The notes under the pieces: model-generated
What the model was told of the DNA's origin: nothing
The model's input: only the letters and a program-made list of their open reading frames with translations
Database searches by the model: none
Program-made: the position numbers and the translations under genes
Shown: piece by piece, positions 10,786 to 22,443 of the stretch
Layout: each line of letters begins with the position of its first letter
How positions within the stretch are numbered: the stretch's first letter is position 1
NCBI RefSeq assembly: GCF_000204055.1
Contig: NW_006768833.1
Span: 181,989-245,988 of the forward strand
Reading direction: 5' to 3'
DNA: 64,000 nucleotides
DNA from: Melampsora larici-populina 98AG31
Lineage: Eukaryota > Basidiomycota > Pucciniomycetes > Pucciniales > Melampsoraceae

Positions 10786-13700
10786 ATGACATCTTCTTCA
10801 TCTTCTTCAATCAAATCAAGAAACTCAATCAATCAAGACTCAACAATCTTTCAACCAACTCATAAACTATCTAGATCAACTTCTTTATCTTCAAATCATT
10901 CTCATTCTCAATCAAGACCTCATTCACCTATCAAATCAATCTCTTCTCCTTTAATCATTCATCGAAATCAAAAACATTCAATCATCAAATCTTCTAATCA
11001 AATCGATCCTGGACTACTACAACCTATTAAAGAAATCAATTTGACTAAACCATCATCTGATCTTCAAAAAGAATCAATTTCAGTTTGTATTAGATTAAGA
11101 CCATTACCTACTTCTTCTTTATCTGATATCGATCTAGACACTCCACCTCCCAATAGATTTCATTCAAATGATACTTCAAATCAATTCGGTCCTTGGTTAA
11201 TCAATCCTTCTACTTCTCAAATCTCTCTTTCTTCTTCTCATCCGATCATCGATAAAAGAGGTACAGGTACATCAGAATCTATCAATGGTTCAGAAGGTTA
11301 TGAATTCAGATTCGATTCGGTTTATAATCCTTATAACTCAACTCAAGATCTATACCGTGGAAATGTGAAGGAAGTCATCAAGAGTTGTGTAAGAGATGGT
11401 TATAATGTTACAGTCTTTGCTTATGGTCAAACAGGTAGTGGTAAAACTTTTACAATGATGGGATCATCTCAAGAAGATGAAAATAAAGGAATCGTACCTA
11501 GATCGATTGAAGAAGTCTTTCAAACTATCTCTCAAGAAGATCAAAATCGTGAATATCTATTAAGAGTTTCTTATCTTGAGATTTATAATGAAACTTTAAA
11601 AGATCTTTTGTTAGATCATGATCCTAGTACAAATCCCATCACACCTTCTAAACTCACCATACATGAAAATCATAAAGGTAGAGTTTATGTCAATGGATTA
11701 CGTGAAGAAGTCGTCACTGATCCTTTACAGGTCATCAATACTTTACAAAAAGGTGAAAAGGCTAGACATGTGGGTGCAACTGATTGGAACGAACGTAGTT
11801 CTCGTAGTCATACTGTCTTTACCATGGTATGTGTTTCTTTAACTTATTCTTCAAATTTTCTTTTTAAAAACTGATTCATGTGTTTCATTCAGACAATCGA
11901 ATCTAGACCTAAAGATCCAGATGAATTAAATCAAATCGGAATGCAAATCTCACAATTGAATTTAATTGATTTAGCAGGATCTGAATCAGCAGCCAGTTCG
12001 ATTGAAAGACGTAAAGAAGGATCATTTATCAACAAATCATTATTATCACTTTCAAATGTGATTTCAAAATTAGCCAAATCAGAACCACACGTACCTTTTC
12101 GTGATAGTAAGTTGACAAGATTACTTCAAACCAGTTTAGCCGGGAATGCAAAAGTTGTGGTGATCTGTGCTGTTTCGGCTAATAATGAGAGTGTAGCTGA
12201 AACATTAAGTACATTGAGGTTTGCAAGAAGAGCTAAGATGGTTATCACTAAGGCTGAAAGAGGAACGATTCTGGATGATAAATCGGCACTTTTACAGTCT
12301 TATCAACAAGAAATCAAGTTACTTAAAGCTCAACTTTTGAACAACTCTCAAGCTCTTTCTTTAAGTAACCTTGGATCATCTGGATCACTTGATGATCAAA
12401 TCGAATTGGAAAAATCAAAGGTGCAATCTGATGTTGCTGAACTACAACTTGAACGGATCCGATTACAAGAACAAATCGAACATTTAAATCGTCGAATCTT
12501 GACACGTAATACGATTCAATCTAATGTTAGACGATCAAGTTTGAGTATTTCTCAAGTGACACCTATTCATGAAGTGGAAGAATCAGCTACTAATCTTGGA
12601 CGTCGACAGAGACGTGGTAGATTGACTGATTTTGGTGGATTGGTTAGTCATGGTGGTAATCTTGGTGGTGGGATCTTTAATGTAGGATTAAGAGCATCAC
12701 TTTTACCTAATATGTTGAGTGTTTCAAAAGAAATCGAACTTGAAAAACAAATTTCGAAATTGAAAGTCGAGAATGAAGAAAAAGATAATCAATTGAAGGT
12801 GATGAAAGAACGTGAAAGTGAAGGTGTTTCGAATCAAGACGTTATCAAGGATGAGGTTGAGAGTTTGAAGAAAGAAATTCAAAGGATTCATGATGAAAGA
12901 ATCAGTTCTGTTGAAAGTTTAAAGGAAGAAATCAAGTTGAAGGAAAAAGAAATTGAAAAGTATCAAGTTGAATTAGTGAGCAAAACAGAAGAATTTCAAA
13001 CCCGTTTAGAAGTTTCCAACACCAACACTTCTGAAGTAGAACATTTACGATCCGAATTGATGATGGCTCAAAAGACAATCATGGAATTAAAACAAACTCA
13101 AGACGATCAACTTGGGTTTGAAAAAGAGTTTAGAGAGATGGAAATCAAGTTGAACCGAGTTGAAAAGAAATATTCAAATGAACGAAACAAGGCTCAAGAA
13201 ATCCAATTTGAATTAATGCAAATCACTCAATCACGTGACGAATTGGAAAACCAAATGAAGGGAAGATTAGAGGAATTTGATCGGCTTGAGAAGGAGTTGG
13301 TTGAGCTTAGGGAAAGATTTGAGAAGGAAAAAGAAGGGAAAGAAGAGGTTGAAGTGAGTAAAAAGGTGATTGAGGAGATTAAGAATGAGAATCAATTATT
13401 GAAGGATGAGGTGGATTTGTTGAAGGGTTTGGTTCAAGGGAAAGAAACTACGGTGATGCAGGAAAAGATCAAGTTGGAAGAAGAGATGAAGGGGTTGAAG
13501 GAATTGAATGAAGGACGTGAAAAGAGCAACTTAGAGGAAAAGAATAGATTAGAGAAAGAGTTGGTTGGATTGAAAGAATTGTTGGAAGAGAAAGAAATGG
13601 TGATGGGTCAAGAGAAAGAACAAGTTGGATTGGATTTAGTAGAGCTTAGAAAATCGACGGAGGAAAAGGATAGGGAAAGGATTGGATTGGAGATGGAGAT

Positions 13701-15477
13701 GGAAAAGATGAAAGAAATCGTTTTGAAGCAGGAGAATGATATGGTTGTAGAGAGAAAGAGATTGGAAGAGGAAGGGGAACGGATGAGACGCTTGATGAAA
13801 GAGGAAGAAGAAAAGGTTAAGTTGGAGAAGGAAAGTTTTCAGAAGGAGTTGCAAGAGTTGAAAGAGTTGATGGATCAGAAAGAGAGCGAAAGGAGTCAGT
13901 TAGAGGATCAAGTTAAAGAGTTGAAAGGATTGGCTGATGGACAAAGCGGTGTGATGGTAGCAGAGAATGAGAGATTAGATAAGGAGATTACTAAACTGAA
14001 AGACTTACTGGACGAATCTTCGATGGAAAAGACTCGACTGAAAGAAGAACTAGAAAGAAGGGAAAGTGATCGGATCAAGTCGAAAGATCTTTCATCTAAA
14101 TTAAGTGCTTCGGAACATCAAGTAAGAAAAACTCAAGAAGAAATTAAAGGGATTGAAGAGATGATGAAGAAGCTTAGGAAAGAAAATGAAGAAGCGCATC
14201 TCAGTGGTAGATTACAGGATCGAGAAGTTGAAAGACTTGGTAGAGAGTTAAGTGAGATGAAACGGATCAAAGAAAACATTCAAATGGAATTAGAAACTAA
14301 AAAGTTTGAAGTGCAATCTAAACATAAACAAGAAGATGTCAAAGAAATCGAAAGCCTTAAAAGTTCAGAAACAAAGTTGATAAAAAAATTAAATACATTA
14401 GAACTTCAAATAGAACAAGAAGAAGTAAAGAAAGTAGAAAGTAGGCAAAAGATTGGGAAACTTGAATGTTTGTGTCATGAACAAGAACAAGAAATCCAAC
14501 GATTGATTCAAAAAGTTCAAAGTAGTAGTAGTAGTGGAAGGAATCAAGAAGTGGTTTCGAATCAGTGTGAAAATATTCATTCTAGATCTGAAGATGAGAT
14601 TGAAAGATTGAATTTGATTATAGAAGAACAGAAAAGGATGTTAAGTGATGCAAAGAGTGATATGGCTAAATGGCAAGGAGTAAGTCTTTTCTCCCCCAAA
14701 AAAAAAGATCGGATTTGAAAAGTTTTTGGTTAATCTGGTTTTGGTTTTGGGTTTTCTTTTAGCATCTTAAAGCACAACAAGCAATAATTTCTAAAATCCA
14801 AGGAAATCATCATTCCAATCAAATGAATATGCCTGAAGAAGTGATAGGAAACTTACCTAGATCTTCTTTATCGATGAGTACGAGTATGTACCGAACTGGA
14901 TCGAAATCGTCTGCTCCTCCTGCGAGTACGAGTAGTAGTACGAGTTATTATCAAAATACATCTTCACCTTTATTAGGAAACCAAACATCTTCTCTTGGAA
15001 ACCAAACACCTTTGTTGGGAAATAGTACATCTTATTCTAATAGGAATAGTCCTAGACCTTTACCTGTGCCTGATAGTTTTGAAGATCGGGATGAAGAATG
15101 GAGACGTCGAAAGAATAGAAGAAAGACTATTGAGGAAGATATGGCTAAGTTACGAGATGAGAATGTAGTTGAAAGGAAAAGGTAAGAAAAACGAACCAAA
15201 CCATCAAGAAATTTCTTCTAATGGGTTTTTGAATTTCTTATAAACTGATGATGATTTTTTTGGGGGGGTTCTTAGGAATGTTTTAATGTCTTCTTCTCCT
15301 AAGAATTTGAATTCGAAACATCATCAAAAACCGATTAGGAATTTATCTGGTTTAAGTAGTCGAGCAAACCGATTGAATAGTTTTAATTCATTGGATTCTA
15401 ATCATCGTCATGAAGAACCGGTTCCTCCTTTACCTACTTCGAAAGTAAATCATTTGAATAATAAATCTAAAGAATAG
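10786..15477 (+). CDS. Kinesin motor protein, probably kinesin-7 (CENP-E/Kip2-like)
   Basis: Four exons, 10,786-11,826, 11,893-14,679, 14,763-15,181 and 15,276-15,477, encode 1,482 residues. After a Ser-rich leader of about 90 residues, the motor domain spans roughly residues 95-465. Its P-loop GQTGSGKT is at 214-221, switch I NERSSRSH at about 335-342 and switch II DLAGSE at 373-378. ATP hydrolysis there drives movement along microtubules. A neck is followed by about 700 residues of continuous coiled coil, rich in Glu/Lys/Leu heptads and very repetitive at the DNA level. The C-terminal tail is Ser/Pro/Asn-rich with short GNQT/LLGN repeats and a basic RRRKNRRK patch. An N-terminal motor with a long stalk fits kinesin-7; the exact subclass is inferred. 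Intron 1 lies just after switch I. Confidence 0.93.
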
Positions 15478-16706
15478 ATTAAATTGGTTTGGAAGTTTTG
15501 AATTTTTTGGGAGTTTGTTTGGAAGTTTTTTTGGGGTGAAAAGAGAGGTTTTCTTGAAGTAGTATAAAGGGTTTGGGTTACATAGGTGTTTAAAAAATAG
15601 ATTAAAGAGTGAAAGAATGGGTTTTTTTTGTAGCATGACATTGATACATCATGAAAGGTTTTTTCTTTCTTATACACACTTTTCTCTTGTGTGAATTTCT
15701 TTCTTATACAATTTTCTCTTGTGAATTTGTTTTGTTTTGTGCTTTTTTTTATCACATCATCGTTCTTTTTGGTTTTTTGTTTGGCTTCATCTTGGATAAA
15801 AGTTCTAGATTTTTGTTTGCTTTTTTTTGTTGTTTTGCTTTTTGGTTTTTGGTACAACATCAATGAAAAAAAATCTGAATGGTTTTGATAATCGTTTTGA
15901 TGTTTATATGGGTGTGTGGGTTTTTTTTGAATGATTTGGATTTGGATTTTATTAGAGTCTTTTTCTTTGAAATCAAGAGATTGATGTTAGGCTTGATGGA
16001 TCTTGTGGTACGTTTTCATGGGGTTAGGTATCACTTGAGATGTTAAATTTGGTAAAACAAACTCTGACTCTTCGAGGCTTGTGCCTTTTCTGGGCCCATA
16101 ACGTAGGTAAGAAAGTGGGTCAAAATATGACCAAGTTAAGAGGGCCTTTGAACATGCCAATGGGCAATGAGTTTGAGAAGAGCTTACATTATGTGGGGTT
16201 TCTGTGTGGTTTGGAACAATTGCTTTTGGATGATGATTGAAAATTATCAGGCCCGATGATAATTTTTGAGTGTAGGTTCTTCGAGCTCAAAACTCAATAA
16301 ACAAGATAACATGTCTGGGATATGACAATTGAAACAAGTTGGATATAACAATCATAGCAAGTTGGATATAGAGTTTGAACAAGTTGTGAGGCACTTTGGA
16401 GCGGACTGTGGGCAATGAGGCTGTGAATGATATTGTTAGGCATGTCATAGAGCATAGTAATTGGCATTGGTGTGAAATAATGTAAAGGAACATGAGTCTG
16501 CTACAAGTGATAGGTTTACAAGATGGTATCGTGATACAATAACAAGTGAGAATAATAAAAAGCATTTTCAGGTCTGATAACACGAGATTGAACAAGTAAG
16601 TCTACATTAGACTATGACAAGCCTATGAGTCTACAATGGTATAATAAACAACAAGGTGACAAGGAATAAAATAAGAAATTAATTATACACTTGACGAAGA
16701 AAATGC
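15478..16706. other. Convergent intergenic region, T-rich
   Basis: Lies between the 3' ends of the kinesin gene (plus) and the secreted repeat protein (minus). The first 400 bp is T-rich with repeated TTTCTTTCTTATACA-like words. The rest is unremarkable and no reading frame has splice or family support. Confidence 0.5.
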
Positions 16707-18396
16707 TTATTGAGCATGACCGTTGGCGTGGGCAGAAGCATCAACATCGGCTTCAACTCCAGCACCGATTTTACCAGATGATTGAGCACCAGTAGCAGAG
16801 TGTTGACGAACACCTGCTTCGAATCCTGCTTCTACACCAGCATTGAATTGTTGGTTTTCACCAAAGAGAGCAGATGCACCTTTTTCAACATTAACGTTTC
16901 CTGATGCAGCAGCTTTGATACCAGCTTGAAGACCGATTTGTTGACCAGCTGAATAATCAGAGTTGTGTTCAATTGATCCACCGGCTAATTGAGAAACGCC
17001 GGCTGCAAGGTTTTGACGTCCTGAAGCGTTGGCAGAGGTAGATGCTCCAGCACCAAGTTGAGCACTTTGTCCGGCGTTGACGCCGGCTTGGACACCTGCT
17101 CCTCGGTTGGCTCCGACTTGTACGTTCTTTTGAAGGTGAGCATCGAATCCAGCTTGAACACCAGCATTGAATTGTTGGTTTTGTCCGAAGAGAGCGGAGG
17201 GGCCTTGACTAGCTTTTAAACCACCAGCAGCTGCGGCCTCAATTCCAGCGCGTTGACCAGCTTCGAAGTCCACACCTTGACCAGCTTGAACACCGGCATT
17301 TGCACCAACCGAGGCACCAGCAGCCTGACCAGCTTGAACACCAGCATTTGCACCAATTGAGGCGCCAGCAGCCTGATGTTGGGAACCTTGAGCAGCTCGT
17401 ACACTGGCACTTTGAGTAGCCCCCGTTTCGAAACCGGCATGAACACCAGCGTTGAATTCTTGGTTTCCGCCCAAGATCGATGAAGGTGGTTGTTGGCCTG
17501 CGATTCCGACTTGCGAGTTAAGACTTTGTCGAACAGCAGATTGGAAACCAGCTAATTGACCTTGAACGTAATCACGTGAATGGCTATTGTTGATCCCTGG
17601 AGCGGTAGAAGTGTGTTGGACTACTGCAGCTTGAAATCCCATTTGAACTCCTTTGTTGAAGTTCGGATCGTTGGTGAGAAGGTTGGAAGGAGCGACAGTT
17701 TGACCACCAGCTGCTGAGCTATGAATGCCAAGACCGGCCTTGAAACCTACAACCTGACCGTCACTGAATCCGCCAGTAGGAATAGTTACATCTGCGACAT
17801 TTTGGCGAGAAGCAGGAGCGGTGGCGGTGTTCTGGAGCTGGCCATTCGAAGTCGAGTTGGTCATCTTGGATGATTGATCATTGGGTGACCCAGTAACTGG
17901 CGCTTGGTTGTTGCCTGTGGCAGATTGGCTTTGGTGGACCGCAGGCACGTTGGTACCGTTGGTTTTCTTGGGTGTCATGTCCGAATCCTTGGATGGCATT
18001 TCTTCACTCTTTGATGGCATTTCGGTGTCATCGGAATCCTCAGGGGTCTCGGTGGATTGAGTGGCTTTCTCAGTGGCCGCCGCTGGGGAAGCAGTAGAGC
18101 CTTGAGGAGTGTAAGGAGTGCTACTAGGTGATTGTTGATTGGTGTACGGGTTAAGAGATCTGGATTGGTAAGAACCGGCTCTGTAACAAATTGATCGAAT
18201 TAGTTAAGGTTAATTATTCTGAATGTTATTTAAAAATCCTCACCTGGACATAGGTTGGGAGCTAGGTAAGACTGCTGCATCGATGGTAGCTGTGATGGAA
18301 AAAGGTATCAATATCATGAACAAGAATAAATAAAGAGGTAGAAAACTTACAAGTCAAAATACCAGCGGCACCAACGGCAACGTAAGCAAAACGCAT
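16707..18396 (-). CDS. Secreted Ala/Gly/Gln-rich protein with four paired repeat modules
   Basis: Exons on the minus strand are 18,396-18,351, 18,289-18,244 and 18,180-16,707, encoding 521 residues. The ATG opens a clear signal peptide (MRFAYVAVGAAGILTS.. with a likely cleavage near residue 20). Residues about 35-165 are Ser/Thr/Pro/Gln-rich. From about 171 onward a module occurs four times, starting near residues 171, 236, 338 and 441. Each copy has a GQ-x-x-G-x-x-AG segment followed about 30 residues later by SALFGxNQQFNAGVxAGFxA. Between modules 2 and 3 a 17-residue unit AAGAS[IV]GANAGVQAGQ is directly duplicated. There are almost no cysteines. No enzymatic domain is recognised; a cell-wall, matrix or haustorial-interface role is only a guess. 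Two short introns sit within or just after the signal-peptide region. Confidence 0.82.
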
Positions 18397-18661
18397 CTTG
18401 AAAATATTCAGGGATATATGTAAAAAAAAATGAAAGTTTCAAAAGAGAAGTAAAAGGACAAGTAAAGTTTGAAGAATTTGTAGGAAAAAAGTGTTGTATA
18501 AATGCAGTGAAGAAAAAGTGAAAAGTTTTATAAGCGCGAAAAAGTTGGGTATGTTGGTATCTTGATGGTCGAGTGTCGATTGTCGGATGTCGGACTTGAT
18601 GAGTCTGTGGTGAATGAAGCAAGAGGTTTGTCGCTTCTTATATATGATAGAATTGATAAGT

Positions 18662-19500
18662 TTACCTTGCGACATGGAAGTCGGAATGGAAAATTACAAG
18701 GTCAGGCTCAATAAGAAAAAGCAGACTGGTCAAGTTGTAAGTTGACTGCTCGTCGTGACTGGAGCTTGATATCATTTTTGCAGCGAGCATCCGTTTCCGA
18801 TGATCAAAGAAGCTCATCATCAGCCTTGTAAAATAGCTGGTCAAGAAATTGTCAATGTCAGTCAAACTAGCACTGGGAAGACCGATAAGAAGAGTCAACA
18901 AATGTATGATGAATTTGGAGGGCAAAAAGATGTTTGACCATCTGGTTGAGAGTATCCTATCGGCCTTGCTTCGTAAACTGGTCTTTTTGAATCGCCACCT
19001 CGAAGAGCTGAAAGCTGTACATCAAAAAATCCGTTTTTATCTTTAGGTTGATCTCGAGAATCCAGCCTGGGTAATATGCTGCAGAGAACACATCGATATT
19101 ATTGCTGGCTCTCCACATCTGCTTGAAACCCTCCGCCTTGCAGCTGGACTGGTAGTACATAATCTGTGGTGGTCCTAGACTGTTTCATAAATTGGTATGT
19201 TCATGATCCTCGAATCATTCATTACAAAATTCTCAGAAACAATACAAACCGTAAGGCAAAAGTGATACTATCTCCTTTGCCAGCAATTATAGAGTTCGTC
19301 CATCTGGATGATGTAGTGCGAATCTTTGCCTCTAAACCACCATACATACCAGCCTGACTGATATGATTCCACTGCAGATGATCTTTAGAACAAAAACTTT
19401 TGAAAATCCATTCAGTCATTTCAATCGAGTCCTTCGCATAAATCTGATCAAAGAGAGGAAAACTTGAACGCAAAGGCATGTTCACTAGGAGCTATACTTT
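18662..19500 (-). pseudogene. Decayed, unrecognised protein-coding gene
   Basis: On the minus strand the frame entering near 19,495 (after a TATAG acceptor) reads LLVNMPLRSSFPLFDQIY and continues to about 19,232. It joins in phase across a GTTTGT..ACAG intron to LGPPQIMYYQSSCKAEGF and stops at a TAG near 18,954. Beyond that stop the same frame reads on (DTLNQMVKHLFALQIHH). The frame at 18,925-18,662 also looks protein-like (DIDNFLTSYFTRLMMSFFDH). The segments lack a start, carry one stop and at least one frame change, and I cannot assign a family. It is most simply a truncated pseudogene; a divergent spliced gene is the alternative. Confidence 0.4.
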
Positions 19501-19909
19501 TACCAACAGAGCGCCTGACATGAATGATTGAAATGATCAAAAGTAGTCCAAACCTGTTACCTCACGTCAAGTCAAACCTTATAGAGTTCCAAGATTGCTG
19601 ATATATTAAAAACATTTCATCTGATAGGAGCTTCGCCGAGAACATATTAATCATAATAAGCTCGTAGAGAAATCAAAAGTGCATTCCAATGCGAAATAAT
19701 CGGTATTTAGACACCAGAACGTAAGGAAAGATCAACAAGATGAAAGATACAGAATTGATATATTGTTACATGACCAGTTCGCAAACGACAGGTAGATAAG
19801 AGACATACAAGAGCATCAATCATGAAATATACAATGATAAAAAATCAATAGTGAAATAATTGACTTCGAGATAAGAATGATGCTAAAGAGATGAGACCAT
19901 ATAGGAAAA
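19501..19909. other. Spacer without a supported gene
   Basis: AT-rich sequence between the decayed gene and the 3' end of the WLM protease gene, both on the minus strand. Upstream exons of the decayed gene could lie here, but I could not connect any. Confidence 0.4.
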
Positions 19910-21013
19910 TTACTGAGGAGATTTTGAAGCTGCTCGTTTAAGAGCAGCTGCTGCCGCAGCTTGTTTGGGGTCCGTGGGTTGTTCTATTTCTTCAGCCTCT
20001 AAATCGTTCAGTTGATGACCAGGGGCGTTCAAAGGGTTTGAGGTGGTAGTCCGAGGTGAAGTTGAGCAATGATAACTGATATCTTGCTCAGGTTGATAAT
20101 GATGCCCTAGATCACCACCAAGTCGATGAGAGGAGGCAAGAAGCAGACGGTCGTGTGCTAACATCATTCGATTAATTGATGAATCGAGTTCCTTGAAGTC
20201 ATTTCTGCAAAAAAAAGCCAATGAGTAAGTGAAAAAGTGAACACACACCTCATCAACGGATTACATTGAGATAGAAATGTGCAAAAGTGTAGTGTAAGAG
20301 TGATAGACTGACAGATGAGGTCCAAATCGATTGTGGGCTAGCTCGTGACAAAGTACTCTTCTGACCATCGCATAAGATCTGAGCCCGTCCAATCGATCCG
20401 TAAGTAATCTGAGTTTAATTGATTGTCCGCTATTCTCATTGACACCTAAGATTGTAGGATGAATCACAGGATGTAATTCACCAAGATGAACGACGGTGAA
20501 TTGATGTTCGACCATCACTTTCTTCACAGATGGATCTGATGCAAGTCTTTCTAAAAGCTCTCGACGTTCGGTTTCGAATTCTGGATTAGGTAAAGTTTCA
20601 ATTCGATAAAATCGAAAAGGAGTTTGATTTCTTTCAGGTGTAGTTCGAAGAGTGATGGGTTTAATACTTGCTGCTAGTTTTGCTGCAGCACGTTTTTGTT
20701 TTAGAATCTCATGATCTTCAGTTTTTTGTACGTCTTCTAATGATGAGGTCACCAATAAGATCTTGTAGTGTTTGTCTTCGAAACCAAGAGATTGAAGTGT
20801 TTTTGAGTCATCTGAACCAGGAGAGCTTAGAGTGTTCTTTCTACCCTTGATGATTAGTTTGAATAGAGTTGATGATGATAAATTGGATCCGATGATAGAA
20901 TGACAAAGTTGATAGAGTGTAGTTTGAAGTAAGATTGAATGATGATAGGTTGATATCTTGTTGTGTGATATGGTTAATGAAACTGAAGCTTCTTCTTTTT
21001 CTTGATCAGTCAT
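19910..21013 (-). CDS. Ubiquitin-like plus WLM-domain metalloprotease (Wss1-related)
   Basis: Two exons, 21,013-20,313 and 20,204-19,910, encode 331 residues. The first ATG inside the open frame is at 21,013; the frame upstream has no ATG. Residues about 8-85 resemble a ubiquitin-like fold (SVSLTISHNK.., ending in a GFEDKHYKILLV strand). The WLM domain follows, with the zinc-binding HELAHNRFGPH at about 222-232. Here the final His of the signature lies three codons before the intron. The C-terminus is Ala-rich and low in complexity. WLM proteases act on SUMO/ubiquitin-linked and DNA-protein crosslink substrates; the UBL-WLM arrangement is the Wss1-like subgroup found across fungi. The gene is divergent from the MoaE gene with 205 bp between start codons. 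Confidence 0.88.
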
Positions 21014-21119
21014 CGTTTGGTTAAATAAGTAAGCTGAAGGGTTGAAAGTCAAAAAGAAAACTTGATATCTATATGGGATGCTCTATAAACCCATACTCTC
21101 AATACATGTAATCCCATAT

Positions 21120-21127
21120 TGACGTCA
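21120..21127. promoter_or_regulatory. CRE palindrome TGACGTCA in the shared divergent promoter
   Basis: A perfect TGACGTCA, the site bound by ATF/CREB-type bZIP factors, sits in the 205-bp gap between the divergent WLM and MoaE genes, 99 bp before the MoaE start. A second copy lies 112 bp after the MoaE stop (21,904-21,911). Binding is inferred from the motif only. Confidence 0.45.
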
Positions 21128-21218
21128 TCGACTGAAAAAACAGATCAGACTTCTCACATCAGCTCACCATCATCAGATCCTCTTCCCATACAACATTCCT
21201 CGTCAGTTAACTGGCAGC

Positions 21219-21792
21219 ATGAATCAGAACTCCAAGGAACAACCTTCATCTGGATCTAACATCTTTGGAGATCAAGTTCTACTCACTACTTCACCATTGA
21301 ACTTACAAACCGTGGTAGATCAAATCTCTGGTCCCACAGTCGGTGCAAAGGCCATCTTCATTGGAACCACTCGAGATTCTTTTCAAGGCTCGCCTTAATC
21401 TTCTGACTGACCAATACCAAAAAACCACTCAATCCTCATTACCCTCTCTTTTCTATGCAGGACGTACGGTTACTTATCTCTCTTACGAATCTTATGCTTC
21501 ATTAGCTATCAAAACAATCCTCGAAATAATCAAAGAAGCACGAAACCATAATGCTTCAACCCTTCAAGCAAATGACTCAAAAATCGTCATTCATCATATC
21601 TTAGGTGAATGTCCAATCGGTGAAACTAGTATTATCATTGGTGTTTCATCAGCTCAAAGACTTGGAGCATTTGAACTTTGTCAAAACTTACTAGAACGTG
21701 TTAAAAAAGACGTTCAAATTTGGAAACGAGAATACTATGCCGATGGTGGAGATCCTTGTTGGAAAGAAAACTTTCCTACTATAACTCTTTAA
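21219..21792 (+). CDS. MOCS2B: Molybdopterin synthase catalytic (large) subunit, MoaE/MOCS2B family
   Basis: Exons 21,219-21,387 and 21,461-21,792 encode 166 residues. The intron starts with GC rather than GT (CAAG|GC) and ends CAG. This join is the one that restores the family motif across the border (TRDSFQ + GRTVTYLSYESY), so a GC-AG intron is well supported. Conserved MoaE blocks are IHHILGECPIGETSIIIGVSS and the C-terminal VKKDVQIWKREYY..WKEN, which contains the active-site lysines. The enzyme adds dithiolene sulfurs to precursor Z, using the thiocarboxylated small subunit, to make molybdopterin. Its presence implies a working molybdenum-cofactor route, for example for sulfite oxidase. 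Confidence 0.95.
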
Positions 21793-22443
21793 TCTAAGAA
21801 CGTTTCATCCTCTTGATTCTTCTTTCTTAAAGATCTCCGGTCTCCGGGTTTATGTTTTGTGTTTAAAAAAATAAGCTGTGACTTGACGAAACCCCGAAGA
21901 GTATGACGTCATTTATGTACCTATTGTAATTGATGAGGTGTTCACAGTCCAGAGAAATCATGTGTCTATCGCTGCGACCGTTGAACTCTCAAATAGCGGT
22001 GAAAAATCAAAAGGCAAAATTTCATGCTATGGCTTGTATGGTTTTGAAATCGACGTGGTGTTGCTTTCGGTGACTTCAAAGCTCAAAGGTTTTTGTAAAG
22101 ATGAATGCAAATATCGGGTAAGCTAAGCAATCCACCAACAGAGGTGCATGGTTTTGCAGACCATATTGAAATTGACATTGTTACAGTGGACATTCTACAT
22201 TGCTTTCCACTCATTACTTCATATTGGCATCTTAGGGGGGGGGGGTGTGATAGTGTGTATTTATCACGTGTATGCATTTCATATGAGATCTTATGTTGTG
22301 TCCTGTGCAAACCTAAGACTCTCTATGTGAAAGTTTTTTAGGTTTCTTGGGGGTGCCCCTCCGCCGGGACGGCTGAGGGGGTGCAGGACAACCGGGTCAC
22401 GTAGGTGGGAAGCTCTGAATCCGAAACTCTTTAAGTTGATCGC
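21793..22443. other. Intergenic stretch before the gag-like gene
   Basis: Contains a CRE palindrome (21,904-21,911), a G-run at about 22,237-22,247 and, from about 22,340, a shift to GC-rich sequence (CCTCCGCCGGGACGGC at 22,360-22,375). That shift marks the 3' flank of the mobile-type gene on the minus strand. No gene seen. Confidence 0.5.

Noticed and set aside
15651..15888. Hydrophobic open frames
   Set aside because: They come from T-rich sequence (Phe/Leu runs) in a 3' flank and overlap each other in several frames.
22237..22247. G-run considered as a telomere-like or quadruplex motif
   Set aside because: A single run of 11 G without further G-tracts cannot form a standard quadruplex motif and is not repeated.
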